Positions 7,581 through 15,490 of a DNA stretch of 31,297 nt are shown here, piece after piece. The position numbers and the translations under genes are program-made. The stretch is from NCBI GenBank assembly GCA_002293065.1, contig DBCN01000152.1, positions 1,353 to 32,649 of the forward strand, given 5' to 3'. Within the stretch, counting starts at the first letter, position 1; the number at the start of each line of letters is the position of its first letter. Below the pieces are notes generated by a model. It had not been told where the DNA came from, did not search any database, and was given only the letters and a program-made list of their open reading frames with translations. The stretch is from Opitutia bacterium UBA957. Lineage in GTDB: Bacteria > Verrucomicrobiota > Verrucomicrobiia > Opitutales > UBA953.

Positions 7581-9258
7581 TTTCCCCAAGACTGCCTTCA
7601 TCCTCGGTGCCGGCCTCGGCACGCGCCTGCGTCCGCTGACGGAGCATTGCCCGAAACCCCTGCTCCCGCTGGGCGGCAAGCCGATGGTGGCGCGCGCGAT
7701 CGCCCAACTGTACGCCGCCGGCACGCGCCGTTTCCTGATCAACACGCACCACTGTCCGGAAGCGTGGAAGCAAGCGTTCCCGACGGGCCGCTGGCTGGAT
7801 GCCGAAATCCAGTTCGTCCATGAACCCGTCCTGCTCGAAACCGGCGGCGGCTTGGCGAACATCACGCAATTCCTGGGCGCCGACGATGCGCACCTCGTCG
7901 TCTGGAACGGCGACATCCTCTCGGGCGTCAACCTGGCCGAAGCGTACGCGCACCATACGAGCAACGGGGCCGAAGCCACGCTCGTCGTGCGCGACAAAGG
8001 CCCGAACGCCAACGTCCGCATCACCGACGACGGCTACGTGACCGACCTCCGCGATCGCCTCGGCAAGGCCGACCCCTCCTACCAGTACACCGGCATCTGC
8101 CTCGTCACGCGGGCCTTCGCGGCCGGCGTCCCGCCGGCGAGCGTCTCGCTCGTCGAGCACTTCCTCACCCGCGTGCAGGCCACGCCCGGCGCCGTGCAGG
8201 GCTACCTCGACACCTCGGCCCATTGGCACGACCTCGGGACCGTGGAAGAATACCAACAGGTGAAGGCCGAAATCGAAAAGCCCGTCCGCGGGGCGATCGC
8301 CACGGCCGACGCCGCCAAGCTCTTTGGTTACACCCTCACGGCCGGCGAAGCCCCGCTCAAAGGTGGCTCGGGCCGACGCTTCCACCGCGTGGCGAAGCCC
8401 GACGGCGGTACCGCCATGCTGTGCATCTATGACGATGCGCGTCCGGAGAACCTCGGCTACGGCCGCCTCGGCCACGCGCTCTTCGCCGCCGGCATCAACG
8501 TCCCGCAGGTGCTCGCCGAAGATACCGACGCGGGCGTCCTCGTGATGGAAGACCTTGGCGACACCGACCTGTGGTCGCTCTCCCAGCAGCCCACCTTCCC
8601 TTGGCCCGCCGTCGCCTCCGCCCTGGAACAGGTCGGCCATCTCCATCGCCTCGGCGCCGAAGCCGTGCAGACCGCGGGCGTGCCCTTGATGGAGCCGTTT
8701 GGCGATAAACTCTACGCGTGGGAGCGCCAGTACTTCACGGACAACGTCCTCGCCGGCCGCAAGCCGGACCGCGACCTGCAGAACGAAATGGCCACGCTCG
8801 CCCGCGAGCTCAACGCCCGGCCGCCGGTGCTCGTGCACCGCGACTTCCAATCGCAGAACCTCCTCGTCCGGGACGGCCAGGCCTACCTGATCGACTTCCA
8901 AGGCGCCCGCCTCGGTTGCCAATTCTACGACTACGCCTCGCTCGCCTTCGACCCGTACCTGACCTGCAAGGACATGGACCTCTGGCGCATCGAAATCGAA
9001 GACCACGCCCGCGAAGTCGCCGACTGGAAGGGCTCGCTCGACGAGTTCTCGCACCTCCTGCACATCGCCGCCACCCAGCGGCTCCTGCAGGCCTGCGGCG
9101 CCTACGCCTTCCTCGGGCGCAAGCAAGGCCGCGCGGACTTCCTCGCCCACCTCCCGCAAGGCCTGCGCAACCTCACGATCGCCGCCTCCCTCTGCGGGAA
9201 GCGACGCATCGCGCGGCTCGCGGAAGAACTCGCGGGCGCGACGGCGGTCAGCCGTTGA
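7573..9258 (+). CDS. Fused nucleotidyltransferase / anomeric sugar kinase (MurU-AmgK-like)
   Basis: 561-residue two-domain protein. Residues ~6-235 form a sugar-1-phosphate nucleotidyltransferase: GAGLGTRLRPLT loop, KPLLPLGGKPM, LETGGGL, metal-binding WNGD (Asp114) and HDLGTVEEY. Residues ~240-555 form an aminoglycoside-phosphotransferase-fold kinase: a GGSGRRFHRV nucleotide loop, VMEDLGD, the catalytic loop HRDFQSQNLLV (Asp424) and DFQGARLG (Asp441). In Pseudomonas the separate neighbours AmgK (MurNAc/GlcNAc anomeric kinase) and MurU (MurNAc-1-P uridylyltransferase) convert recovered MurNAc to UDP-MurNAc; here both activities appear joined in one chain, in reverse order of the reactions. That pathway role is inferred from the domain pair. 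A LicC/LicA-like choline pathway or another sugar is possible. The gene overlaps fur by 8 bases at its start and convergent glyS by 11 bases at its end. Confidence 0.82.
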   Translation: MPDFPKTAFILGAGLGTRLRPLTEHCPKPLLPLGGKPMVARAIAQLYAAGTRRFLINTHHCPEAWKQAFPTGRWLDAEIQFVHEPVLLETGGGLANITQFLGADDAHLVVWNGDILSGVNLAEAYAHHTSNGAEATLVVRDKGPNANVRITDDGYVTDLRDRLGKADPSYQYTGICLVTRAFAAGVPPASVSLVEHFLTRVQATPGAVQGYLDTSAHWHDLGTVEEYQQVKAEIEKPVRGAIATADAAKLFGYTLTAGEAPLKGGSGRRFHRVAKPDGGTAMLCIYDDARPENLGYGRLGHALFAAGINVPQVLAEDTDAGVLVMEDLGDTDLWSLSQQPTFPWPAVASALEQVGHLHRLGAEAVQTAGVPLMEPFGDKLYAWERQYFTDNVLAGRKPDRDLQNEMATLARELNARPPVLVHRDFQSQNLLVRDGQAYLIDFQGARLGCQFYDYASLAFDPYLTCKDMDLWRIEIEDHAREVADWKGSLDEFSHLLHIAATQRLLQACGAYAFLGRKQGRADFLAHLPQGLRNLTIAASLCGKRRIARLAEELAGATAVSR

Positions 9259-10750
9259 CCTGCTCGTCGAGGAAGCGGACCACCTCGTCCTCCGTCATCC
9301 GGACCTGCTCCAGCGTATCACGGTTGCGGACCGTCACGCCGGCATCCTTCTCGATCGTGTCGAAGTCGATGGTGATGCCGAAGGGCGTGCCGATTTCGTC
9401 CTGGCGACGGTAGCGGCGGCCGATGTTGCCGGACTCGTCGTAGAAGACGTTGAAGCGCTTCTTGAGGCGACGATAGAGGGCTTCGGCGCGCTCCACGAGG
9501 GCGGGCTTGTTCTTCAGCAGCGGGAAGACCGCGGCCTTGAACGGGGCCACGCGGGCCGGCAGGCGGAGGACGACGCGCTTCTCGCCTTCGACCTCATCCT
9601 CATGGTAGGCCGTGGTGAGCAAGGCGAGGAACACGCGGTCGACGCCGACGGACGGCTCGATGACGTGCGGGATGAAGCGGGCCTTGGCGGCTTCGTCGAA
9701 CCAATCGAGCTTGGTGCCGGACACATCGCTGTGCTGCGTGAGGTCGAAGTCGCCGCGGGCGGCGACGCCCTGCAGTTCCTGGACGCCGAAGGGGAACTCG
9801 AACATGATGTCCGTGGTGCCCTTGGAGTAGTGGGCGAGCTTTTCGGTCGGGTGCGGGTAGAGCGAGAGCTTGGCGCGCGGGATGCCGATGGACTCGAACC
9901 AGGCGAGGCAACCCTCGATCCAGCCTTGGTGGGCGGTCTGCCAATCGGCGGACGGAGCGATGAAGTACTCGATCTCCATCTGCTCGAACTCGCGCGAGCG
10001 GAAGATGAAGTTGCGCGGGTTGATCTCGTTACGGAAGGCCTTGCCGACCTGGGCGATGCCGAAGGGCAGCTTCACGCGGCCCGTGTCGACGACGTTCTTG
10101 AAGTTGATGAAGATGCCCTGCGCCGTTTCGGGGCGGAGGTAGGCCGTCGCGGAAGCGTCCTGCATGGCGCCCACGTACGTCTGGAACATCATGTTGAACG
10201 AACGCGGCGGCGTCAGGGAGCCCGGCTTGCCGGTGGCCGGCGACGGGATGAGGGCGTGTTCCTCGGGCTTCGCTTCGGTGTAGTCCTTGAGCGTCAGCGG
10301 CTCGAGCGCACCCTGCTTGGCCTGCTTGCGCTTCAGCTCATTGGCCATCTCCTCGGCCTTGGCCTGCATCGTCTCGTCTTCGAGGACGGAAACATAACCG
10401 ATGGTCTCACCGGCCACGCGGACCGGGGCGAAGAACAGTTGGTCGGCGCGGTAGCGCATCTTGGACTCCTTGCAGTCGACCAGCGGGTCGGTGAAGTTGT
10501 CGATGTGGCCCGAAGCCTTCCAGGTCGTCGGGTGGTGGATGATGGAGGAATCCAGGCCCACGATGTCATCGCGGCGATGGACGAAGTCCTGCCACCAAGC
10601 CTGCTTGATGTTGTTCTTCAGTTCGACGCCGAGGGGGCCGTAGTCGAAGAAGCCGTTGAAACCGCCGTAGATATCGGAGGAAGGGAAGACGAACCCGCGG
10701 CGCTTGCACAGGTTGATGATGTTTTCCATCTTGTCGGTCGGGTCGGCCAT
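9248..10750 (-). CDS. glyS: Glycyl-tRNA synthetase, alpha2 (single-chain) type
   Basis: 500-residue class II synthetase that charges tRNA-Gly. It begins MADPTDKMENIINLCKRRGF; the upstream frame extension to 10855 is unlike the family and is left out. Class II elements seen are DYGPLGVELK, the signature RPETAQGIFINFKNV, motif 2 with FRNEINPRNFIFRSREFEQ, and motif 3 EPSVGVDRVFLALL. The C-terminal anticodon-binding domain (last ~110 residues) includes NIGRRYRRQDEIGTPF. This is the dimeric form, not the alpha2-beta2 GlyQ/GlyS form of many bacteria. It is the last gene of the minus-strand set scpB-pheA-mlaD-like-glyS, 56 bases after its neighbour. Its 3' end overlaps the convergent kinase gene by 11 bases. 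Confidence 0.96.
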   Translation of the reverse strand: MADPTDKMENIINLCKRRGFVFPSSDIYGGFNGFFDYGPLGVELKNNIKQAWWQDFVHRRDDIVGLDSSIIHHPTTWKASGHIDNFTDPLVDCKESKMRYRADQLFFAPVRVAGETIGYVSVLEDETMQAKAEEMANELKRKQAKQGALEPLTLKDYTEAKPEEHALIPSPATGKPGSLTPPRSFNMMFQTYVGAMQDASATAYLRPETAQGIFINFKNVVDTGRVKLPFGIAQVGKAFRNEINPRNFIFRSREFEQMEIEYFIAPSADWQTAHQGWIEGCLAWFESIGIPRAKLSLYPHPTEKLAHYSKGTTDIMFEFPFGVQELQGVAARGDFDLTQHSDVSGTKLDWFDEAAKARFIPHVIEPSVGVDRVFLALLTTAYHEDEVEGEKRVVLRLPARVAPFKAAVFPLLKNKPALVERAEALYRRLKKRFNVFYDESGNIGRRYRRQDEIGTPFGITIDFDTIEKDAGVTVRNRDTLEQVRMTEDEVVRFLDEQVNG

Positions 10751-10806
10751 GGTCGGGTAAAACCTTTGCTTACCCCTTGGGACGGCAGCCCCGCAAGCCT
10801 CTTCCC
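10751..10806 (-). promoter_or_regulatory. Gap before glyS with possible promoter and small hairpin
   Basis: On the minus strand, TTGCGG and TAAGCA are separated by 18 bases, a possible internal promoter for glyS. A GGGTAA/TTACCC inverted repeat with a 9-base loop (10755-10775) overlaps the -10. The gap is too short for a T-box or glycine riboswitch, and neither is seen. Confidence 0.25.
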
Positions 10807-11742
10807 TCAGCGAGGCTGGGGTTCGGTCGTCAAACCACGCGCTTTCTTGGTCCAAGTACGGGCGGCTTCGGACACCGCCTTGAACAGTTCTGCGACCTCG
10901 GCGGCGGTGCCGTTCATCTTGGCCTCGGTGCCTTCCATGGAAACCGTGAAGGATTCGAGGGCGGCCCGGGCATCGGCGAGACGCACCTGCAGCTGACCGA
11001 TGGTTTCACCGTCCAACCGACGGTCGGCGGCTTCGGCGGCGGCGCGCAAGGCGGCGCAACTCTCCGTCAGACGGCGGGCCTTCGCCCCGAGGTTGTCGGG
11101 CGAGGTCACCTCGGCGAACGCGGCGGTTGAGGTCTCGAGCCGGGCCGAGAAAGCCGCCGCGTGGGCGGGGTCGGTCTGGGCGTAATACTTGTCGAGGTCC
11201 GCTTCGAGTCCTTGGGCGATCAAAGCCAAGTCGCGGTTCGTCGCCCGTTCGAGTTCCTTGACCACGCGCTCGATGGCGCGCTGCGCGGTGACCCCGGAAG
11301 CCGGGATCTCATTCGAGGCCAGCTTGGCGGGGAGCGGATCCCGCGCGTCCCAGAACAGTTCGACCTGGAGCATCCCCGAAGCCGGACTCACCGCGACGAG
11401 GTGCGCGCGCAAGCCACGTTCCACCTCTTCCTGCAGCCGCGCCCCGCGCAGACGGTCGGCGAACCCACGGTCCTCCAACGTATCGGGATCGAGGCTGAGG
11501 ACGACCTCCGGACGCAAGCGCTGGTCCGGATCAACGGAGAGTCCGATGGCGGTCACTTGCCCGACGACCACGCCCTGGACGCGTACGGGCGTGCCGGTCG
11601 AGATGCCGTGCACGGAGAACGCCGGCCGGAAAACCACGCGGACCAACGGGGCATTCCAAGCCCGCCACCAGGACCAAAGCGCGCCGCCGCCCGTCAGCAC
11701 GAGGACGGCGAGCAACACGCCGCCCAGGGCGCGACGGCTCAT
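10807..11742 (-). CDS. MlaD/MCE-domain membrane-anchored lipid-transport protein
   Basis: 311-residue protein with one N-terminal membrane helix (about residues 7-27, ending SWWRAW). An MCE domain (~34-130) follows, with the pattern VVFRPAFSVHGISTGTPVRVQGVVVGQV and a closing GLRAHLVAVSP-type segment. MCE proteins form periplasmic rings or tubes that carry lipids between the membranes; PqiB/MlaD-type partners usually include a permease and an ATPase, neither of which is in this window. The C-terminal ~150 residues are helical and likely coiled coil. The start is the ATG at 11742, which overlaps the pheA stop as ATGA, so translation is probably coupled to pheA. The open frame above 11742 lies inside pheA and is rejected as coding. 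Confidence 0.8.
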   Translation of the reverse strand: MSRRALGGVLLAVLVLTGGGALWSWWRAWNAPLVRVVFRPAFSVHGISTGTPVRVQGVVVGQVTAIGLSVDPDQRLRPEVVLSLDPDTLEDRGFADRLRGARLQEEVERGLRAHLVAVSPASGMLQVELFWDARDPLPAKLASNEIPASGVTAQRAIERVVKELERATNRDLALIAQGLEADLDKYYAQTDPAHAAAFSARLETSTAAFAEVTSPDNLGAKARRLTESCAALRAAAEAADRRLDGETIGQLQVRLADARAALESFTVSMEGTEAKMNGTAAEVAELFKAVSEAARTWTKKARGLTTEPQPR

Positions 11743-12806
11743 CCGGCGGACTGCGGGTAGCTGCCCAGCCACTTGACGATTTCGCAGCGCCCCTTGAGCG
11801 CGGCGACGGCTTCTTGGACGGCAGGCGTGTCCCAGTGGCCAGGGAAATCGATGAAGAAGAGGTACTCCCAAGCGCGGCGGCGACTGGGGCGCGACTCGAT
11901 GCGGATCAAATTGATGCCGCGGTCGGAGAAGGAACTGAGGGCCGCTTGGAGGGCGCCGGGCTCGTGCTTCAAAGTCAGGACGACGCTCGTCACCTCTTCC
12001 TTCGCGCCGGTGGCGTTGGCCGTGAGGCCGATGACGAAGAAACGCGTGGCGTTGTCGCGGCGGTCCTGGATGCCGCGGGCGAGGATGGGGACGCCGCGGG
12101 ATTCCGCCGCGGTGGCGGAAGCGACGGCCGCGGCCCCTTGCGGTTCACGGGCCACCTGTTCGACGGCGGCCGCGGTGCTGTCGGTCTCGACCAGGGCGGC
12201 GTTGGGCGCATGGCGCGACAACCAACCGCGGCATTGGGCGAGGGCGATGTCCTTGGACAGGACGCGCGTCACCGCATCGAGGGTGCCGAAGCCGACGAGG
12301 CATTGCTCGACGGACAACGTCACCTGGGCCACGACCTTGAGTTCGGATTCCGCGAGCAAGTCGAGCGAATGGCTCACCACGCCCTCGGTGGAATTCTCGA
12401 CCGGGACGACGCCGTAGGATGCCTCGCCCGATTCGACGGCGGCGAAGACATCGCCGATCGAACGCAGCGGCAGGGATGGCACGCTGGAGCCGAAGGCCCT
12501 CGTCTGGGCCTGCTGCGTGAAGGAACCTTCGGGTCCGAGGTAGGCGACGGGCTTGGCCATCTGGGCGCCGATCGAGAGCGAGATCACCTCGCGGAAGACC
12601 GAGCGGACCCCGGAGGCCGGGATATTCGGGGCCGCCTCGACGAGGGAACTCAAGACCTGCTCTTCGCGTTGCGGGGCGTAGACGGGCGCGCCCGTCTTCA
12701 ATTTGGCTTCGCCGATCGCCCGGGCGACCTCGAGCCGCTCGCCCAGCAGGCGCAGGATCTCGCGGTCGATACGGTCGACCTCGCGGCGATGTTGGTCGAG
12801 GCTCAT
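11739..12806 (-). CDS. pheA: Bifunctional chorismate mutase / prephenate dehydratase
   Basis: 355-residue enzyme converting chorismate to prephenate and then phenylpyruvate, in phenylalanine synthesis. Residues 1-85 are an AroQ-type chorismate mutase helix bundle (DQHRREVDRIDREILRLLGE, ...VYAPQREEQV). Residues ~86-265 are prephenate dehydratase, with AYLGPEGSFTQQA, VPVENSTEGVV and the catalytic NATRFFVIG. Residues ~278-355 are an ACT regulatory domain with HEPGALQAALSSFSDRGINL and the motif ESRPSR, associated with feedback inhibition by phenylalanine. The ATG at 12806 overlaps the scpB stop as ATGA; the longer open frame to 12935 runs inside scpB and is not supported. Its own stop overlaps the next start in the same way. 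Confidence 0.95.
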   Translation of the reverse strand: MSLDQHRREVDRIDREILRLLGERLEVARAIGEAKLKTGAPVYAPQREEQVLSSLVEAAPNIPASGVRSVFREVISLSIGAQMAKPVAYLGPEGSFTQQAQTRAFGSSVPSLPLRSIGDVFAAVESGEASYGVVPVENSTEGVVSHSLDLLAESELKVVAQVTLSVEQCLVGFGTLDAVTRVLSKDIALAQCRGWLSRHAPNAALVETDSTAAAVEQVAREPQGAAAVASATAAESRGVPILARGIQDRRDNATRFFVIGLTANATGAKEEVTSVVLTLKHEPGALQAALSSFSDRGINLIRIESRPSRRRAWEYLFFIDFPGHWDTPAVQEAVAALKGRCEIVKWLGSYPQSAG

Positions 12807-13597
12807 GCGGTCGGTTCGGAAGACGCGGCGTCGGCCGGCGGGGTTTCGAGCGCGACGTTGGCGGAAGTATCCGCGGCCGGCAGGCCCATGTCGGCATCGG
12901 TGACGGCCACGGGCGTCGTGGCGCGCGCGATCCACTCGGAAATCTGGGCCGGCGACAGGACATCGGAAGCGGGCAGCTCGCCCAGCGTACGCAGGCCGGT
13001 GAAATCAAGGAACTTATCGGTCGTCCCGTATTGGATCGGCCGACCCGGCAGGTCGGCGCGGCCGGTGACGGCGACGAGCTCGAGCTCCATCAAGCGATTC
13101 AAGGCGCTGTCGACGGAAACGCCACGGATGGCTTCCATCTCCGGACGCGTGACGGGCTGACGATAGGCAACGATGGAAAGCGTTTCGAGGGCGGCGGGGC
13201 TGAGGCGCTGCGGACGGGGCTCACCGCGGAGCAGACGAACCCAATCGGCGTAGACCGGCGAAATCACCAAACGGAAACCCTCCGGCCCTTGGAGGATGCG
13301 GCAGGCATCGTTGGCGTCGCGCATCTCGACCTCGAGCGCATCGACCGCCTCGCGGATCTGCGTCGCCGTCAGCAACGTCGGCACCTGATCGATGATATCC
13401 TGGATCACCTCTTGCACCGGCTGAGCGCCGGCCGGGGCGGGCTCGGTGCCCGGTTCGGAAGCAGGACGCTCTTCCGTCGTCTCGGAGGCCGCCTGGGCAT
13501 GGTAACGCTGGACGACCTTTTGGATGTCCTTGATGGAGACGGCCTCGGAGGTCGAAAGCAGGAGCGCCTTGATGATTTTCTTAAGGTTGAATTCCAC
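12803..13597 (-). CDS. scpB: Segregation and condensation protein B, with an inserted linker
   Basis: 264-residue ScpB, the winged-helix partner of ScpA and SMC in chromosome condensation. The GTG at 13597 gives EFNLKKIIKALLLSTSEAVS, matching family N termini (MEFNLKxILEALLF); the upstream GTG at 13663 lies before the probable transcription start. The second winged-helix half is clear (LSPAALETLSIVAYRQPVTRPEMEAIRGV and LxxRGLVxVTGRADLPGRPIQYGTT). Unusual is a Pro/Glu/Ala-rich stretch at about residues 30-75, inside the first winged-helix domain and absent from ordinary ScpB. The tail (~last 45 residues) is also low complexity. It is first in an operon with pheA and the MCE gene. No scpA is visible in the window. 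Confidence 0.9.
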   Translation of the reverse strand: MEFNLKKIIKALLLSTSEAVSIKDIQKVVQRYHAQAASETTEERPASEPGTEPAPAGAQPVQEVIQDIIDQVPTLLTATQIREAVDALEVEMRDANDACRILQGPEGFRLVISPVYADWVRLLRGEPRPQRLSPAALETLSIVAYRQPVTRPEMEAIRGVSVDSALNRLMELELVAVTGRADLPGRPIQYGTTDKFLDFTGLRTLGELPASDVLSPAQISEWIARATTPVAVTDADMGLPAADTSANVALETPPADAASSEPTA

Positions 13598-13663
13598 GGG
13601 AAAGGGGGACGTAAAATTGGATTGTCGGAAAAGGAGGCGGACGGCAGAGTCGGCCCTTCCCAC

Positions 13664-13691
13664 TTATTAGGGGGGTCCCCCCTACTGACAA
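13664..13691 (-). promoter_or_regulatory. Putative scpB promoter
   Basis: Read on the minus strand: TTGTCA, a 16-base spacer, then TAATAA. The spacer is nearly filled by the palindrome described separately. This places transcription start near 13657, giving a leader of about 60 bases to the GTG at 13597 and arguing against the GTG at 13663 as the translation start. Confidence 0.5.
13668..13684. repeat. Perfect palindrome between scpB and ilvD
   Basis: TAGGGGGGTCCCCCCTA: two 8-base arms around one central T, in the 115-base divergent gap. It lies between the -35 and -10 of the likely scpB promoter and upstream of ilvD. A dimeric repressor site is the simplest reading. The one-base loop makes an RNA hairpin unlikely. 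Confidence 0.6.
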
Positions 13692-13712
13692 CCGCAGACT
13701 TTTCACACCCTC

Positions 13713-15401
13713 ATGAGCTCCCCTGATTGCACCCGCCAGCACTCCTCCATCGTCGTGGACGGCGCCGACCGCGCCCCCAGCCGCGCCATGCTCCGGGCCG
13801 TCGGCTTCACCGATGCCGACTTCCAGAAGCCCGTGGTGGGCGTGGCCTCGACCTGGTCGATGGTGACCCCTTGCAACATGCACATCGACCGACTGGCCGT
13901 CGAAGCCTCCAAGGGGGCCGACCAAGCAGGCGGCAAGGGTGTGATTTTCGGCACCATCACGGTCTCGGACGGCATCTCCATGGGCACCCCGGGCATGCGT
14001 TACTCGCTGGTTTCACGCGAGATCATCGCCGACTCCATCGAAGCGGTCGCGGGCGCCGAAGGCTTTGACGGCCTCGTCACCATCGGCGGCTGCGACAAGA
14101 ACATGCCCGGCTGCGTGATGGCCATGGCCCGCCTCAACCGTCCCTCCGTCTTCGTCTACGGCGGCACCATCGTCCCGGGCCTGCACCGCGGTCAGTCCGC
14201 CGACATCGTCACCGTCTTCGAAGCCGTCGGCAAGCATGCCGGCAAGCAGATCGACGATGCCGAGCTCAAGGAAATCGAGAAATGTTCGATCCCCGGCGAA
14301 GGCTCCTGTGGGGGCATGTACACCGCCAACACGATGGCCTCGGCCATCGAAGCGCTGGGCCTCAGCCTCCCCGACAGTTCCGCCCAGCTCGCCAATTCCA
14401 AGGACAAGCTCGCCGACTGCGAGCGCGCCGGCAAAGCGGTGCTCGAACTCCTGAAGAAGAACATCCGTCCGTCCGACATCCTCTCCAAGAAAGCCTTCGA
14501 GAACGCCATCACCGTCGTCATCGCCCTCGGCGGCTCGACGAACGCCGTGCTCCACCTCATCGCGATGGCCCATACCGCGGGGATCAAACTGACCCTCGAA
14601 GACTTCGAACGCGTCGGCCGCAAGGTCCCCGTGCTCGCCGACCTCAAGCCCAGCGGCAAGTACAACATGGCTCACTTCGTGCGCATCGGCGGCCTCCAGC
14701 CGTTACTGAAGATGCTGCTCGATAAGGGCCTCCTGCATGGCGATTGCCTGACGGTCACCGGCAAGACCGTGGCGGAGAACCTGGCGAACGTCGGCAACTA
14801 CGCCGCCGACCAGGACGTCGTCCGTCCCTTCGCCAACCCCATCAAGGCCGATAGCCACCTGCGCATCCTCCGCGGCAACCTCGCGCCCGAAGGCTCGGTC
14901 GCGAAGATCTCCGGCAAGGAAGGCAACGCCTTCACTGGCAAGGCCATCGTCTTCGAGTCGGAAGAAGATTCCCTCAAGGGCATCCTCAGCGGCGAAGTCA
15001 AGGATGGCCACGTCATCGTCATCCGCAACGAAGGCCCCAAGGGCGGCCCCGGCATGCGCGAAATGCTTGGACCGACCAGTGCCGTCATGGGCAAGGGCTT
15101 GGGCAAGACCATCGCGCTCATCACCGATGGCCGTTTCTCGGGCGGCAGCCACGGCTTCGTCGTCGGGCACATCACGCCCGAAGCCGTCGTCGGGGGCGTG
15201 CTCGCCGTCGTCCAGAACGGCGACACCATCGTCATCGATGCGGTGAAGAACGAGATCAACCTCGCGGTCCCCGCGGAAGAAATCGCCCGTCGCCTGCAGG
15301 CTTGGAAGCCCGCTCCGTGCAAGGAAAAGCGCGGCACGTTGGCCAAGTATGCGAAGCTCGTGTCCTCGGCCTCCGATGGCGCGGTGACCGACGCCGACTA
15401 A
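13713..15401 (+). CDS. ilvD: Dihydroxy-acid dehydratase
   Basis: 562-residue iron-sulfur enzyme that removes water from 2,3-dihydroxy-isovalerate and its methylvalerate analogue, the third step shared by valine, isoleucine and, through the valine precursor, leucine and pantothenate synthesis. The three cluster cysteines are Cys54 (TPCN), Cys127 (GGCDKNMPGC, with Cys134 nearby) and Cys199 (GSCGGMYTANTM). Other family blocks are DGISMGTPGMRYSL, GGSTNAVLHLIAMA, GPKGGPGMREML and TDGRFSGGSHGFVVGH near the C terminus. Sugar-acid dehydratases share the fold, but the length and these blocks favour IlvD. The start at ATG 13713 gives RQHSSIVVDGADRAPSRAML at the expected place. It is divergent from scpB and closed by a terminator. 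Confidence 0.96.
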   Translation: MSSPDCTRQHSSIVVDGADRAPSRAMLRAVGFTDADFQKPVVGVASTWSMVTPCNMHIDRLAVEASKGADQAGGKGVIFGTITVSDGISMGTPGMRYSLVSREIIADSIEAVAGAEGFDGLVTIGGCDKNMPGCVMAMARLNRPSVFVYGGTIVPGLHRGQSADIVTVFEAVGKHAGKQIDDAELKEIEKCSIPGEGSCGGMYTANTMASAIEALGLSLPDSSAQLANSKDKLADCERAGKAVLELLKKNIRPSDILSKKAFENAITVVIALGGSTNAVLHLIAMAHTAGIKLTLEDFERVGRKVPVLADLKPSGKYNMAHFVRIGGLQPLLKMLLDKGLLHGDCLTVTGKTVAENLANVGNYAADQDVVRPFANPIKADSHLRILRGNLAPEGSVAKISGKEGNAFTGKAIVFESEEDSLKGILSGEVKDGHVIVIRNEGPKGGPGMREMLGPTSAVMGKGLGKTIALITDGRFSGGSHGFVVGHITPEAVVGGVLAVVQNGDTIVIDAVKNEINLAVPAEEIARRLQAWKPAPCKEKRGTLAKYAKLVSSASDGAVTDAD

Positions 15402-15423
15402 GTCGGCCCCCACGGGCATCCAC

Positions 15424-15458
15424 GCAGGCCAGGCTCCGGCCTCGCCTGCTTTGTTTTT
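15424..15458 (+). terminator. Rho-independent terminator of ilvD
   Basis: Stem GCAGGC-c-AGGC / GCCT-c-GCCTGC with a TCCG loop and one C-C mismatch, followed by TTTGTTTTT. The end of the T-tract overlaps the -35 of the next promoter. Confidence 0.85.
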
Positions 15459-15490
15459 GCCTAACCTCGGCGACGCGGCAACCTGACCGC
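15457..15490 (+). promoter_or_regulatory. Putative leaderless promoter of the VCBS-repeat gene
   Basis: TTGCCT (15457-15462), a 16-base spacer, CAACCT (15479-15484), then GACCGC and ATG at 15491. The GACCGC between -10 and ATG is identical to that before the gene at 4501. No Shine-Dalgarno sequence is seen. Confidence 0.45.

Noticed and set aside
7522..9159. 545-codon minus-strand frame opposite the MurU-AmgK-like gene
   Set aside because: Composition (Val, Glu, Gly, Ala, Arg) is that of an antisense shadow; the plus-strand protein has intact catalytic motifs in both domains.
10755..10775. Hairpin before glyS as a T-box or glycine riboswitch
   Set aside because: The gap is only 56 bases and has neither a T-box sequence nor a glycine aptamer core.
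9602..10996. A long plus-strand frame opposite glyS
   Set aside because: Antisense shadow of a certain gene; the open frame is explained by high GC content and codon bias, and no family motif is seen. The same holds for plus-strand frames opposite metX (6197-7018) and pheA/scpB (11814-13160).
13663..13663. GTG at 13663 as the scpB start (22 extra codons)
   Set aside because: The added residues do not match ScpB, and the start would lie upstream of the transcript start predicted from the TAATAA -10. GTG 13597 gives the family N terminus.
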